From Margaritifera margaritifera (Eukaryota; Mollusca; Bivalvia; Unionida; Margaritiferidae): a DNA stretch of 64,000 nucleotides. The stretch's first letter is position 1. Each line of letters opens with the position of its first letter. Position numbers and translations under genes: made by a program. The notes below the pieces were generated by a model. It was not told the DNA's origin. It made no database searches and saw nothing but the letters and a program-made list of their open reading frames with translations. Of the stretch, positions 1 through 11,948 are shown piece after piece. The stretch covers positions 7,412,001 through 7,476,000 of the forward strand of contig JAQPZY010001664.1 in NCBI GenBank assembly GCA_029931535.1, given 5' to 3'.

Positions 1-273
1 GAAGGTGGGCGCCGTCGGGAGCTTCTTTTTTTTTTTGCAGCTTAAAGTGTTAAAGTCAATTTGTCTATCGAGTGCGTTGTGGTGTATCTCGAGTCCTTTC
101 CTTCCATCTTGTTCCATCCATTCATACGGATGAGCACACTGTCGAGTGCGATAGGGTGCTGGTGCACGAGAACTGCGATAGTTGTCCCGACTTGCGGCAC
201 AGGTTCGTTTTCTGCTTGGGACAAATTATAACTCTCTAATCTGTTTGATTATATTAGTTTCGTTCTGTTCGCA

Positions 274-306
274 AACACACACACACACACGCATACACAC
301 ATACAC

Positions 307-382
<76 letters not shown>
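274..382. repeat. Compound microsatellite (CA)n-(TA)n-(TG)n
   Basis: A CA-rich tract is followed by about 23 TA units and then about 13 TG units. The CA and TG ends are complementary, so the whole tract can fold on itself. The open frames through it on both strands are artefacts. Confidence 0.95.
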
Positions 383-960
383 TTCAAATAAAAATTCGTG
401 TAGGATGTCATTTTAGTACCAAGTGTAACGGAATGCTAAAATGCTTCTTTCATGATACCCTGCTTCCTCAGAGATAAATAGTAATTGTATCGACACGTCT
501 TCTCACACCTATTAGGTGGAAAATTTGTATTTACTGATCAAGCCATCCATCGTATAAACAAAAGCATGGGAAGATTATTTTTATCACCCACAAGAAACCA
601 AAAGTTTCCTATACAGGGACGAAAGTTGCATCTCTGAGAGCAATAATTTCACTTCAAGCTTTAATAAAATGAATATCAGTGACCAGCGCTGTAATTTGCA
701 TATTTTGGAACGCAAACTTTTCTTTATAAATGAGTTTCTGTGATAAAAACTGTATTTGACAAAAGTTTGCTATTTACCTTATATATTTTATTATTTAATT
801 ATTTTCATTTTTTTTTTTTTAGGCGGAGGGGCGTTGAGGGCGGTGTATAAAATGTACCTTGGCACCGATAAGATACAGAATCGTTAAACTTAGAGAATCG
901 CCGATAGACTTTATGTAGAAGTCAGTCGCAAAAGTTTATTCCGATAAATCATTCCCCTAA
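383..960. other. Non-coding, no feature recognised
   Basis: AT-rich sequence with in-frame stops in all frames and normal CpG density. I see no gene, RNA or clear repeat here. Confidence 0.6.
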
Positions 961-1359
961 TATGTGTTGATCCTGATGGACTATTTGTGAATCTGATGTC
1001 ACCTATTCATAACATTGAGGAATCGTTTGCGGACAGAGTTATCGGTGTACATTTTAGACACTTACCGGTATTTCTCGCAAATCTTGAGCTACCGTCGGTT
1101 GATGGGTCCTTTTGGCGATCTGTACAGAATATTTGCGATCAAATCCTACGTATGACGACTTGTAAATCCACGTGGAATAACACAACCTAAGTCCTGTGGC
1201 CATTTTGAATTTTGTGGCTACATACGGCTGTTACCAAATACCGGTAAGTGTCTAAACTGTACGCGGATGTGTTCCGGACAGATTTGTGTGCAGCAAAATT
1301 GCACACTTTAATGAACAGGTGACATCAGACCCACAAATAGGCCATCAGTATCAACACAG
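961..1359. repeat. Inverted-repeat (foldback/MITE-like) element
   Basis: Two arms of roughly 115 bases (about 965-1075 and 1235-1359) are reverse complements with mismatches. The left arm begins TGTTGATCCTGATGG; the right arm, read on minus, begins TGTTGATACTGATGG. Both arms contain TCTGATGTCACCT and, at the inner edge, TTAGACACTTACCGGTATTT. The spacer is about 160 bases. The 67-aa ORF crossing it resembles nothing known. I did not find a clear target duplication. Confidence 0.75.
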
Positions 1360-2243
1360 ATTGGGGTGGGGTTATTACATTTCCGGATGTCCTTCGATTG
1401 CCAGGTTAGGATGGTTACAAGCCAAAGTGCTCCCCAGATAACATTGGTAAGGTAGAAGCCACTGCCTGTGCGGCCTGTTTGATCTCAGGGTTAGTCACGT
1501 TTGTGGTTGCAATAAAAGGCACTGTTGCATAAAATTTTTCTCGCACTCCAGCTCCTTTCCAACAACAAAAACAATTGATTATTTGAAAATGACAATGCTA
1601 AATATGCTGTTTACAACCTTAACAATTCAATAGGCCCTATTTTGAGCAATGTTGGAGTATTCTTTGGAGAATATGGGAAAAGAAAAGAAACACAACAACA
1701 ACAACAACAACCCCAACAAAACAAGCATTTCTGTAAGAATATTGCAGAAATCGGCGTGTTGTGGCAATGATATTTCGAGAGAAGCGATAGTGTCATATGG
1801 GGACCAGTTTCGACTATCACCTCATAGACTTAAAATAGAAGTCCGTTGATGAGCGTTCAACGAAATTTTTTCCCTAATGTGATTCACTTGAGATGCGTAT
1901 AATGAGGACCCGAGGACCTTGATGTGCCGCATTTGCGTCTCGCGGAGCCGGTTAAACAGCTACCGTATTTATCTTACGGTAACCTTATGCTTGATGCTAA
2001 GTCCACAACACCACACCTGCTTTTTTATTTATATATTTTTTTTACAATAGTTTGGTAAACCATTTTCAACGATATATATGTCTGATTATAAGGCCACACT
2101 CTACATTTTGAAAAAATTGTATTAGGCTGTCCGCATGGGCTTTTCAAAGGATAAATACCGAACTGCAACAATGAAACCATCATCATCTTTCTCGAATACT
2201 CAAACACAAGACAGTTATCTTCATTCTGAAACAGTAAAATTGT
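1360..2243. other. Non-coding, no feature recognised
   Basis: No coding region supported. It contains a short (CAA)n run near 1693-1711, which explains the poly-Asn/poly-Cys ORFs on the two strands. Confidence 0.6.
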
Positions 2244-2545
2244 GTCGCAAAATTGCTAAAAATTTAATTTTCCCTGCAGTACGTCACAGAGATTCATGAT
2301 GTCACCATGGCGTCAAAAATTTCGAACATTATTATATCGAAGAGTTTACTGTAGCAAATTACGTGATGACCAAAATATATTAAAATTTATTGAATTCGTT
2401 ATGTATTTTGATGCAAAACTGTCCTGTTCAATTTGTATATTTGTATGTATCTATAGGATTCGCCTACCCTCCCGTTTGTTTGTACCCCCCCAACGATTAG
2501 TCGCAAAATTGAAGAAAATTTAATTTTTCCTGCACTACGTCACAT
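2244..2545. repeat. Pair of ~45-bp direct repeats
   Basis: Positions 2244-2287 and 2500-2545 share GTCGCAAAATT, AAAATTTAATTTT, CCTGCA and TACGTCACA in the same order. The second copy lies within the adjacent MITE, just inside its left terminal repeat. This is a dispersed or duplicated non-coding segment of unknown origin. Confidence 0.6.
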
Positions 2546-2890
2546 GGTTTGAAACGCGAATCTATTACAAATCTACTGCCATCTTGACAGTGTTAGAGAC
2601 CCTTGGCGACAATCAAGTTTAGACATTTTAATTTGATGAATGAAATTAAATAAGTTTTGTGCATTTTTATATCCTTGATGCTTTTCGTTTTTAAAATCGG
2701 GGGGGGGGTACAAACAAACGGGAGGGTAAGCGAATCTGTAGCGTACTAACGGGGCGTGTGTGTGTGTGTGTGTGGGGGGGGGGGCTGAGGTCTTGGGTCG
2801 CCAAAAAAATTGATAAAAATTTGGGCCATCATCGTCGCCTCGGGCGCCATTTACCCTTAGTACGCCACTGAAGCGAATACTAGAGTAACA
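2451..2890. mobile_element. MITE A (terminal inverted repeats ~38 bp), interrupted by MITE B
   Basis: The left end (2451-2491) reads ATTCGCCTACCCTCCCGTTT then GTTTGTACCCCCC; the right end (2700-2735, resuming after 2878) is its reverse complement with few changes. The right terminal repeat is split by a second element (2736-2870). No coding capacity. The TA-flanked ends hint at a Tc1/mariner-type MITE, but the superfamily is not established. Confidence 0.75.
2736..2870. mobile_element. MITE B, copy 1 (hAT-type, perfect 8-bp target duplication)
   Basis: The element ends in CTGTAGCGTACTAA (left) and TTAGTACGCCACTG (right), which are imperfect inverted repeats. It is flanked on both sides by AAGCGAAT (2728-2735 and 2871-2878), an exact 8-bp duplication as expected for hAT insertion. 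The interior has (TG)n and a G run. It shares its right half (GGGCGCCATTTACCCTTAGT) with the copy at 15958-16115, confirming a family. Confidence 0.9.
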
Positions 2891-4007
2891 TAGTAATTTC
2901 TGAACCGACACTAATGCCCCGGCAGTGGTCAATCCCAGATTGATTACCAACTTGGTTCTTATGACACTGTTCTTCTTCATAAGTGAATGCTCATCTTATA
3001 GACACCTCTTCCAAGATCTATGAAGTGGAATATATTTGTAATTCGACCATTTAAGCCATCCATCAAATAAACAGCTGGCATATATAACGGCATAACAGCT
3101 CATGCGAAGCACATTCAATCTATAAAAATAATTTTACTTATGGTACAGTGCCCCAGAATTGACACTTTTGCGTAGCTTTCGGGAATAAGTATTGGTATGC
3201 ATTCGTTAATTGTGCTGCCGGAAGCAATTATGACACAGCCGTGAACTCCGCGAATCATCCGCTTGCCCAAGATCAATGCCTTAGCAACAAGATATCCGTG
3301 AGCATGGGTTATTAATTTAGCAAAGGAAATATACTTTTTTTTAAAAATTTAATTTAAAACAAACAACATCTTTTTATCAAATGGCTCCTATGCATAGTGT
3401 AGCCTGAACTTCATATATTCTGATCAGCTTCAGCACATCTTTTAAATGTTTTGTATTTGTAACGCATTTCATATATTTTCGCAAAAAGATCTGTTAATTT
3501 GTTGGGTTTTTTTTTACCAGTCCGTTTAAAAAGTCATCAATTGTGCTAAAACCTGCTTTTTAATTTTTCATCAGAAAGCCCCTTCCTGGAAAAATTACTG
3601 TAATTTTCTGAGGTAATGCGCCTAACATTACTTTAATCCAACTTTATAAAAAATATATCGTACATAATGTTCAGTTTTTATGTATTGTAAATTATTGCTT
3701 CACACTGTATGAATATTATCCTTGTCTCGTTTGCCTCTACATAGAATTACACGTGTATATATAATGATGTCAGGTAGTATATGCTATGTTTTAATGTGCT
3801 GTGATGAGAAATAAATAAATAAATAAATACTGCTCCTGCACTCTTCCTAACCGTATACATATTTATTTACATTTTCTCTCCAGCACTACGACGGCGAAAC
3901 AATACCGTATAACTGGGAACATTCTGCGATAAGAAAAAGCGTAAATATTAAATCGCAAAATTCTCCATTCTTTTTAAGCTGTCTCCTCCCACTGGGTGCC
4001 CTGCGCT
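2891..4007. other. Non-coding, no feature recognised
   Basis: AT-rich spacer with stops in every frame. A short (AAAT)n run lies at about 3809-3828. Nothing else recognised. Confidence 0.55.
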
Positions 4008-4181
4008 CAGGGCCGGATTAAGACCTTTAGAGGCCCTAAGCACTGAAAAGAGTATGGTGTCCCCCCATATGTAATTCAAAATAAAAACAATACTAAATCT
4101 AATTTCTCATTTCTTTGGTGTCCCTGCTTTGCTGGTGCCCTAAGCAAGTGCTTAGTCTGCCTATTGGGTAATCCAGCACTG
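4008..4181. mobile_element. MITE C (hAT-type, CAGGGCCGGATTA termini)
   Basis: Begins CAGGGCCGGATTAAG and ends GGGTAATCCAGCACTG, giving inverted termini CAGGGCCGGATTA / CAGTGCTGGATTA. Flanks CCTGCGCT (4000-4007) and CCAGCGCT (4182-4189) match at 7 of 8, consistent with an 8-bp hAT target duplication that has aged. Length 174 bp, non-coding. CAGGGCCGGAT-type ends are common among animal hAT MITEs. Confidence 0.85.
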
Positions 4182-5564
4182 CCAGCGCTACCCCCCCCCC
4201 CCCCAACCAAAATTAAACAAAAACAAACCCCTATTTAAAATTAGTAACTTTTCGATTCAGCCTTAGCGTGAGTGACCCTATGACAGTACCTAGTGATTTT
4301 AACTGTTTAAACACAACAATACTTGAGTGGTTTTGAATGAATGACTATCATTTTAAAAGGACAGTAGCATGCTTGTTTAAAATGTCAACTGCAGATTCAG
4401 GTTGTATTAAGTTTGTTTGAATATTATGGCTATTTTAAAGTGAAACTTTAAAGTAAGCCACTTACCCCTTCCCCCAAACACACACACACACACCAAAGAA
4501 AACCACCTAAATATAAAGGGCCAAAATTTCAGTTATACGGTAAGGTGAAGTTACTGCACTCCCATACTGAAAGCGTTATTTCATGACCAGATCTAATTGC
4601 GACATTTGTTTAAAGTAATGCATTGCCGTCAAACAAGATATTGCATTTAGTGTAATAAAGATATTGATTATAAAAGGGTGTTAAGGTTTTCATTAAATCT
4701 GAGGCACGATGTAATTTCAATGCCCAGACTCAGACAAGTTTCAATCCTCTATCCGAGTCAGTTCGACGATTATAATAAAATCTTTTTTGTTTTCCTACGG
4801 ATTTCGTAACGAAAAGAAAAAAAAATAAAAAGTAGTTTTAATGATTTCAAATAACTAAATCACCAAAAACATTGATCAGCAGCATCAACTCACGGAACGG
4901 CATCATGTACACCCTAGAACATGATGATATCAATATCCGTAAATATTATGTAAATTCATCACTTGGCCTAACTTTGGATTTGTTATTCGCGTAAAAGACA
5001 AAAAACAAAAACAAACAAAAACGAAGTAGCGCCTAGATTTCCAGCAGTAGTGTATGTATCAAACTGGAAGAAGAAGGAGCCGACCTATGTATTGGCGTTA
5101 ATAGTTCGAACAATTGGTGGGATGGACAGGATATTTAGACGGATTGATTTTCGTGAATCTGATTGAAACAAATTAGCCCATGAAAATCCTGGCGCAGTAT
5201 TCTCATTACTGATTGACTGCGACCGTGGGAATTTCCTTGCCCTGCCTTCTGGAACCACATTATTTTACTATTACTATTAACATGATGGCGGCCGTCTTTA
5301 ACATCGTTAGCCAAATAGACATTGGGTAAAAACGGGCAACTATCACAGAAACGCACAGTAGTGGTTACGTATGTCAGAATATGGCCCATTTACCATACAT
5401 AGAATTTTCTGAATGCCAATTAAAACAAAAACACGAGTAAACCCGTATTTTTTTCACACTCAAGAAATGAAAGGTCTGAGTGTGAACCAGAATTGAATTT
5501 AAATGCCGAAAATCACTCTTTCCACTAAAATGAAAACTATATAATAAACATAATTTGAAAGAAT
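4182..5564. other. Non-coding; C-run and short CA tract only
   Basis: Contains a run of C at about 4191-4204 and a (CA)n tract at about 4478-4492. The 84-aa minus ORF at 5135-5389 matches no family I know and lacks a supporting context. No gene called. Confidence 0.55.
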
Positions 5565-5684
5565 TAATGATTTAATATTGAATTTATGAAACTCGTTGAA
5601 TAATTTCCAGCTTATGCTCGCCAAGGCGCGCAAAAGCTGGAAATTATTCAACTCGTTTCATAAATTCAGTATTAAATAATTACC
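5565..5684. repeat. Near-perfect hairpin (snapback palindrome)
   Basis: The left arm (about 5565-5613) and right arm (about 5634-5684) are reverse complements over about 45-50 bases with only a few mismatches. Both contain GAATAATTTCCAGCTT or its complement. The loop is about 20 bases and GC-rich (CTCGCCAAGGCGCG), unlike the AT-rich arms. It may be a foldback MITE or a structured RNA; neither is proven. Confidence 0.85.
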
Positions 5685-5774
5685 CATTTGGGATCCTCTA
5701 TTTATTGTTTCTCAAGGACTTATCTGATCTTCAAAACATTATTAAATCAACTGGTAGTTCCAAAACTTGCTCTA

Positions 5775-6031
5775 TGCACATTTGCGTAGGATAATACGTT
5801 CTCATGTATAATGATTTATAACATTTTAAGAACATATTGCTAAAAAAAAAAAAAAAAAAAAGAAAGAAAAAAAAAAAAAAGCACATTTGCGTAGGATAAT
5901 ACGTTCTCATGTATAATGATTTATAACATTTTAAAAACATTTTGTTAAAAAAAAAAAAAAAAAAAAAAACCATTTGCGTAGGATAATACGTTCTCATGTA
6001 TAATGATTTATAACATTTTAAGAACATTTTG

Positions 6032-6097
<66 letters not shown>
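5775..6097. repeat. Three tandem ~65-bp units separated by poly(A)
   Basis: The segment GCACATTTGCGTAGGATAAT and its continuation (to a TTTTAAGAACAT-type end) occurs at about 5775-5843, 5881-5945 and 5970-6033, nearly identical. Each copy is followed by a long A run; the last is 64 A (6034-6097). This resembles tandem 3' ends of a retroposon with its tail, or a slipped-strand amplification. The poly-Phe ORF on minus is an artefact. Confidence 0.9.
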
Positions 6098-6099
<2 letters not shown>

Positions 6100-6140
6100 A
6101 AACAAGTTTTCAAATTAAACTCAGAACGATGGTTTCTGGG

Positions 6141-6215
6141 CTATTATTATTATTATTATTATTATTATTGCATATATATATTAGTCACATGATGTACTTG
6201 ACGTTAGGTAGTGTC

Positions 6216-6265
<50 letters not shown>
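6141..6265. repeat. (TTA)n and (TA)n microsatellites
   Basis: (TTA)n at about 6141-6169 and (TA)n at about 6219-6265, separated by unique sequence. They create spurious poly-Leu and Tyr-Ile reading frames. Confidence 0.95.
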
Positions 6266-6269
<4 letters not shown>

Positions 6270-8116
6270 TGTTTGTTTCTTTCTTTTTCTCGTTTTCATG
6301 GGAGACATCCAAAGAGTATAATTCACATTAATAGGATGATACCCCGTGCATTGAACAATTTAATTGACTTTTATTGCAAAATACCATTGTGAAAAATGAT
6401 GCATCATCCGAAAACAGAATGTTTACAGCAGGCAAGCCTGGCGATTGCTCTCAATATAACCATCTAGTCGCATTGGTCAAATTCATGTATATTTACCGTC
6501 GCTATTTTAGGTACATTGTTAGACCAATGAGAAGAAGAGAATCCCATGCAGCTGTAAACTTGCATTTCCCTTTCTCTGTTGGTACGAAACAAATAAAACA
6601 CAATCGATCTGATTGGTCCAATTATGAGAGAAACCCGTGGCTAAAATTTACGTATGTACTGTAGCCTGATTTGTTAATAATGGTAATATGAATTCGTAGT
6701 TTGTATTAATTTGAAAGATACATTTATCTCCTGCAAGGATTGGCATACTCTGACAGTCAAAATTAAAAACTATTAAATGTAGGGGGATGAATTGGAGGGC
6801 TGGTTTTATGTAGAGTTTTTATTTTCATTTTATACGAAACTAACAGTAGTTTCAATTAACTTATTTTTGCGAGCTTAAGTGCCCCATAACCCTATATGTT
6901 TGTGTTTTTTCATTTTAAAATGAAGGATTCAACTTTATTTTTCGACCATATGTTATACCTCAAATCTTATTTGCATAAACAGAAGAAGTAATTATGCTAT
7001 TTTATAATATATAGGAAGAAGAATTAGTTGCTGCTTAACTGTTTTCTGGAGATTTATCATTTCCACTATGGCATTTTGCTATAAAAGTCGATGAATGCAT
7101 GGGGGAACTATTATCACAGAAAAATATGAAAAGAACACTCTGCAAGGGAAAATTATCTGCTGTATGACTACCCTAATGAAGCAAAGATGGCGCCTGCTCG
7201 TCTTTGTCTTGATTATTCATGGAATACGATTCCCCCCCCCCCCCCTAAAAAAAAAAACAAAAAACATAGACACGATAAAGCTCACATCAAGCTCTTTTGA
7301 TTTTAATTGAGGTTGTGTTGGCAACTCTCGAGAGAAGACCTACATGACATAACTTTAAGTAGTTACTCGCACCAGCCTAACATATGGAAGGACTGGTGGC
7401 CTAGGTCCGTCCCCTCCCTCCTCGGGAAATCGCTGATAATAGTCCTGGGGGTCCATAAAGGCACCACAAACCCCTGTGGCCCTCACCCCCAGAAATTTCC
7501 CAGTATCCTGGTGGGCCAGTGTGACACAGTACTAATGAGATAAGGAGATGCTCGGTGCCTCTGCACGATATAAACTTTCATGTGTTGACGTGCAGTTAAT
7601 CACCAAACAAATAAACTTAAAAATCACCAGATTCTACTTACTATCTGAGCCATCGGTCGTACTCAAGACATTGTTGAACAATCAAAGTACAATAAATAGG
7701 GTTAAGATCTTTAGTTTGAACAGAGAAATCATGACAGAGTATGAAGAGGAGAGGTTAGCATATAACTGTTGTGTGCCTTATCATAGTCACTCATATCCTC
7801 TAAACCGCAAATAACAAATCTGTGTTATTGGGAAAGATTATTACTTCATTTCCGGTTATTAAACCAAAATCATAACTAATGAAAGAAACTTTTCCTTACC
7901 AATTAAATTCTATAAAGAAAAAGTGTTATTCCATTACATCACATATTAGGGCAAAGGGTTCTACAATATCCGATTGACTTTGCAACTCTTCACAATCGTG
8001 TATTGATATTGACTCACTAATTTTCGTTTCTACGTCTTTCAAAACGATATAGATTGCCACTTCTATTTACAAGATGTTCTATTTCGTTTTAAAGGTCCGA
8101 CTTAGACTAGAATTTA
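6266..8116. other. Non-coding, no feature recognised
   Basis: Several short ORFs (60-96 aa) occur but none has a recognisable domain or codon signature. A GC-richer stretch near 7375-7535 (GGTGGCCTAGGTCC, GGTGGGCCAGTGTG) may be a dispersed repeat, but clear termini were not found. A C run occurs at about 7231-7245. Confidence 0.5.
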
Positions 8117-8275
8117 GTTAAATACATTTTGACATTTCTGGCACAGCCCTATTTTGTGTATTACCATGGGGCACGAAAACGTTAAATACTAAAATGAAAC
8201 ACTTTGGCGCAGTTAAACTGGGGGGAGGAGGTATATTTTGAAACATCAAAATTAAAATCACTAGCGCAAGAGATA
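8117..8275 (+). repeat. Polinton left terminal inverted repeat
   Basis: Matches the reverse complement of 14485-14652. Landmarks on this arm are TTTGGCGCAGT, CTGGGG, AATCACTAGCGCAA and the outer TACATTTTGACA / ATTACCATGG. On the other arm, read on minus, they are TTTGGCGCAGT, CTGGGG, AATCACTAGCTCAA and TACATTTTGGCA / ATTACCAT, in the same order and at similar spacing. Confidence 0.75.
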
Positions 8276-8382
8276 ATGCCTATATGTTTGCAAGTTTGGA
8301 CCTGATGAAAGTGTGGTCAAAGCTAGACGTGTCAAAGAATACCATTCTTTATAATAATAGTCATAATTTGTTGATTTAAAAC

Positions 8383-8637
8383 TTGGAAGAAGATGCATCC
8401 CAATGTTTCAGAAAAGATGCAGATTTACAGAGACCTTTTTATGATGATAACATCGAGACAAGTGGCATCATTCCTGATATCAAGATGGTTCAAAAAGCGA
8501 AGTACAAAGAAGGAATAAATGACTTATTTGATATGTGTACATACACAAACTTATATAAGGCTGAATGTACAGTACAGTGTGGAGATCTCGTAAAAGTTAC
8601 AAGTTCGATCTGCAGAGATTTCACAAAACTGAGATAG
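8383..8637 (+). CDS. Uncharacterised 84-aa ORF inside the Polinton
   Basis: An open frame between the left terminal repeat and the integrase remnant. It is acidic at its N-terminus (MEEDASQCF), has several Cys residues in its second half, and shows no signal peptide or membrane segment. I recognise no family. Its position within the element suggests the remnant of an element gene rather than a host gene, but chance openness at this length is possible. Confidence 0.2.
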   Translation: MEEDASQCFRKDADLQRPFYDDNIETSGIIPDIKMVQKAKYKEGINDLFDMCTYTNLYKAECTVQCGDLVKVTSSICRDFTKLR

Positions 8638-9016
8638 CATTTATGGGGAATACAGTTCAATTTAAGACAGCACAATGTGATTCAGCATACAAAGTAGCTG
8701 TAGCAGGGTCGACCACATGAATGGCAAGACTTGACATGAACCTGAAACCATTCAAACGTTTAAAAGGATCAAAGAAACGTTGCAAACTGCTTAAAAAGGA
8801 CCTGCTATAAGCGGTCGTCCTGTTGGAATGTTGTGAACACCTAAAGACAACTTATCGGGCATAATGTATTCTCTGATTGTGTTTATACTATTTTAAGTGA
8901 CCGCCAAATAACAGTATTTGTGACGTCTTTACGACGATTGTCAAAATCCGGTTGGTAACATAAACATTAATCAACAGTGGGAGAAAATTAACGGGAACAA
9001 AAGGAAAACAAAATAC

Positions 9017-9805
9017 AATGAATTGAAGAAACAAAAATGGTTATCCGAAAAATCTACTTACACATTACAACAGCGAACCAGAAAAAGATTTCCATGTAGT
9101 ATGGTCTATGGTGGTTACATGAATGACGAGTCGCAGGCACATACTGTTGATATGCAAGCATATGAAAAATTCAACAATGGATATAAATACATGCTCACAG
9201 TGATATATTTGTTTCAAAATATGCTTGGGCTGAAAAAGTGAAAACAAATGTGGAGATGATATACGCTATGCTTTAAACAAGTTTTAAAGAGATAAAACCT
9301 AAGAAGATAAAGTTTAATGACGGAAAAGACTTCTACAATAAAATGTTAAGGGCTTGCTGCAAAAGGAAGAGACTGAATGCTTATCTACATAATCAGACTT
9401 AAAAAAAAAAAAAAAAAAAAAAATTAAATAAATTTTACACAATATCTGTTATGAACAGGCTTAACAGAACTCTAACGGCTAGAATGTGGAAGTATTTCGC
9501 TTAAAAGAAAAACAGAAAATGCGTTGACGTTCTACCAGATTTAATTGAAGGTTACAGTAACACACGTCAAAGATCAATAGACATGACACCGATTGAAGCA
9601 AGCAAGAAAGACACCAGATTAAAAGTCTGGATTAATCTATTCGGTTGCCTGATAACTGATATATATGGAAATTTAAAACCGGTAACATAGTCAGAATTTC
9701 AAAATACAAAGTAATTTTTAAGAAGGGAACCTTCATTACTTTACCGGGGAAATATTTAAAATCATGGGAAAATAAGTCTAGGTTAACCACTTATTGCAAA
9801 CTAGA

Positions 9806-9890
<85 letters not shown>

Positions 9891-9990
9891 GAGTGGGAAG
9901 AAGGGCATGTTTTACGAACAAGAGTTATCTCTATTCGGCAAACAAGATGACATACCAGAGTTGAAAAGATTTTTTAAAAACCGGATGAAC
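9017..9990 (+). pseudogene. Maverick/Polinton integrase remnant (rve/DDE type)
   Basis: In this frame family an N-terminal stretch (KWLSEKSTYTL) precedes the rve core. The first catalytic Asp is in TVDMQAYEKFNNGYKYMLTV (about 9140-9200), the second in FNDGKDFYNK (about 9314-9345). The third conserved region reads SVMNRLNRTL (about 9445-9478); the family normally has a catalytic Glu where this copy has Asn (alignment from memory of the family). A short GMFYEQEL segment near 9908-9930, after the TA microsatellite, matches the typical C-terminal end. Several frameshifts, a stop after the first catalytic block and a poly(A) run (9401-9422) break the gene. Non-functional. Confidence 0.85.
9807..9885. 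repeat. (TA)n microsatellite inside the Polinton integrase
   Basis: About 39 TA units, ending in ACACACAG. It separates the integrase core from its C-terminal remnant, so it expanded after the element inserted. Confidence 0.95.
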
Positions 9991-11410
9991 CAATGTTGTT
10001 TACTCATTAAACAATAAAACATAGTCTGAATGTACTTCTGTTAGATATGCACATCACGAACCTAGTCTTTACATAGTAAAAAGAAAGACGTACAAACTAT
10101 CCAGAAGAAAACAATGTTTTAATATTTGGACTGAACAAACAATAAGGAGCTCAGCAATCATGATGTAAAATAAAAACTGGCAGCATTAAAAAAAAACTTT
10201 AGTGTGCCGTGCCGGAAACACGCCTTGCACGTGTCTTTGGAACACCTTTTACCACAATCAGTAGTGAAGCTTTTACCAACAAATAAATAGCTGCATCAAG
10301 AGTAATTTTTCATGAAGCAATAGCTAACGGTCTAGCATTTGCGGGAAACAAATATATGTCCAAATTAATTGATTCTATGGAGTTGAAATAGAAAGGAAAC
10401 AACCATTAAAAACTCATGGAAGAATTACAAAAAACAACCGCAGAGTTCGGCAAAAATAGAGCCAAGACACTTGACTACTTGACTGAACGATCGAGTGAAC
10501 AAGGCTTTGTTACTGAATACTTGAACAAACTGGATTTTGTTTGCCCTATATGAATCAACCCATAGTGCTGATAGTGCTACGCACGGACGGAAAGCGTCTG
10601 GTAGACCCGATTCTGATGCTAAAGCAAAAGTTTAAAACACACGACAGCCCAAACTTAATTATTTCTGTCAGTCTTCTGATGAACAGGTAAAATACGAATA
10701 CATATGTATTGCACTTGTAATAGGTGTTAGTGTGTACATTACTTACTAGGTTTTGTAAAAAAAAAATATTCCGACTTTTTAATGAAAGTCGACCTTCACT
10801 GTTGTCCCTTCGATTGTGAGACTTCGCCGTTTCTGACAATTTTGCAGCATACAAATAACACAGCAAAGACAACTTTACAGACAGCAAGTCTAAACCTAGG
10901 GTCAAGCATATTGATTATACCATGAAGTTGTTTCTGTCGTTTCCTGTAGACAAAATAAGCAGAGTGAGTGCGAAAGACATCACCAATATCTTATTGAAGC
11001 GATAACCTTTTGAAGTTAATTGACCGCAACATTTTCGTTATATATAAATATTTGAGGTTACTTGATTCATTCAGGACAAATGGGATTTAAGAAGGCCATA
11101 TGAATGACAAATTTAAAAATTGAGATTATGAGCTGCTAATACACACAATACTGGTACTTAAACTATAGAGTTTGCACGGTATGGGAAAGTTTATGATAAT
11201 TAGGCTTTCGGATTCTAAGATATCATTGTCCACTTTATCCTTGTGTCTCTCCACGTGATTTCAAACTTAACATAGCACTTTCAAAAGCCTCTGAAGTGAT
11301 AGAAGGTGGCGATCAGGACTGGGAATCGGAAAACGTTTGTCTCAAGGACAAACGTGATCGTGATAAATGCTTAAGATAAATTATATAAGTGGTTAGAGTA
11401 ACGGGTTGAT

Positions 11411-11563
11411 GTTTACCAAGGTACAAGTACCTTGTTTGTGATTGATGGTTGTGGCGATCTTGATGGTGTAAAAAAGAAAGCAATTCACCTAATCGAACTA
11501 GATTTTGGTGCTAGACATCTTTACAAATCTGTGGATGAACTTCCAAAAGTACATCTCTGAAGT
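11411..11563 (+). pseudogene. Polinton packaging ATPase remnant (FtsK/HerA-like)
   Basis: A roughly 50-codon open frame has a Walker B-like strand STLFVIDGCGDLDG followed by VKKKAIHLIELDFGARHLY. In Polinton ATPases the same block is a hydrophobic strand ending in DD, then a Lys-rich helix and a Phe-(Ser/Gly)-Ala-Arg-His signature. Here one Asp of the DD pair is Gly and the frame stops shortly after. Walker A was not found upstream (10900-11400), where frames are broken. It lies between the integrase (same strand) and the polymerase (opposite strand), as expected for the element. Confidence 0.65.
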
Positions 11564-11948
11564 CACAGATTTCAGAGAAAATGCACATTTTTTGTTAGCT
11601 TTTTTACAGTAAGGACAAAAAGCAATGGAAACTGTGTTTGAAGAAAAATGGCGTTGTTCCAGACAAAATGAAAAGAAGAGAAACTATCAAACAGAACAAA
11701 CGAAACAAACTTTTGATAAAGCCTGAATATTCTATTGGCTTTGTTCTTTGCAAAGACTGCGTCGACAAAGTCTATGTTTTCTGAGGTACAATACCTAAGG
11801 TACACGACTATAGAGCTGTGGTGTAAGCAACATGCACCTTTTACCTCTTGTGCTGTAAGCAGCGAGTACCTTTTTATTACACATTTTATAATTCCATTAC
11901 AAACTTTCCTTTCATCTTTGTCTGTTTTTATTTAATAAAATTTAGATC

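Noticed and set aside
987..1190. 67-aa ORF at the left as a gene
   Set aside because: It lies over the arm of a foldback element and has no recognisable domain.
5731..6105. 124-aa poly-Phe ORF on minus
   Set aside because: Translation of poly(A) runs between tandem units; no codon or domain support.
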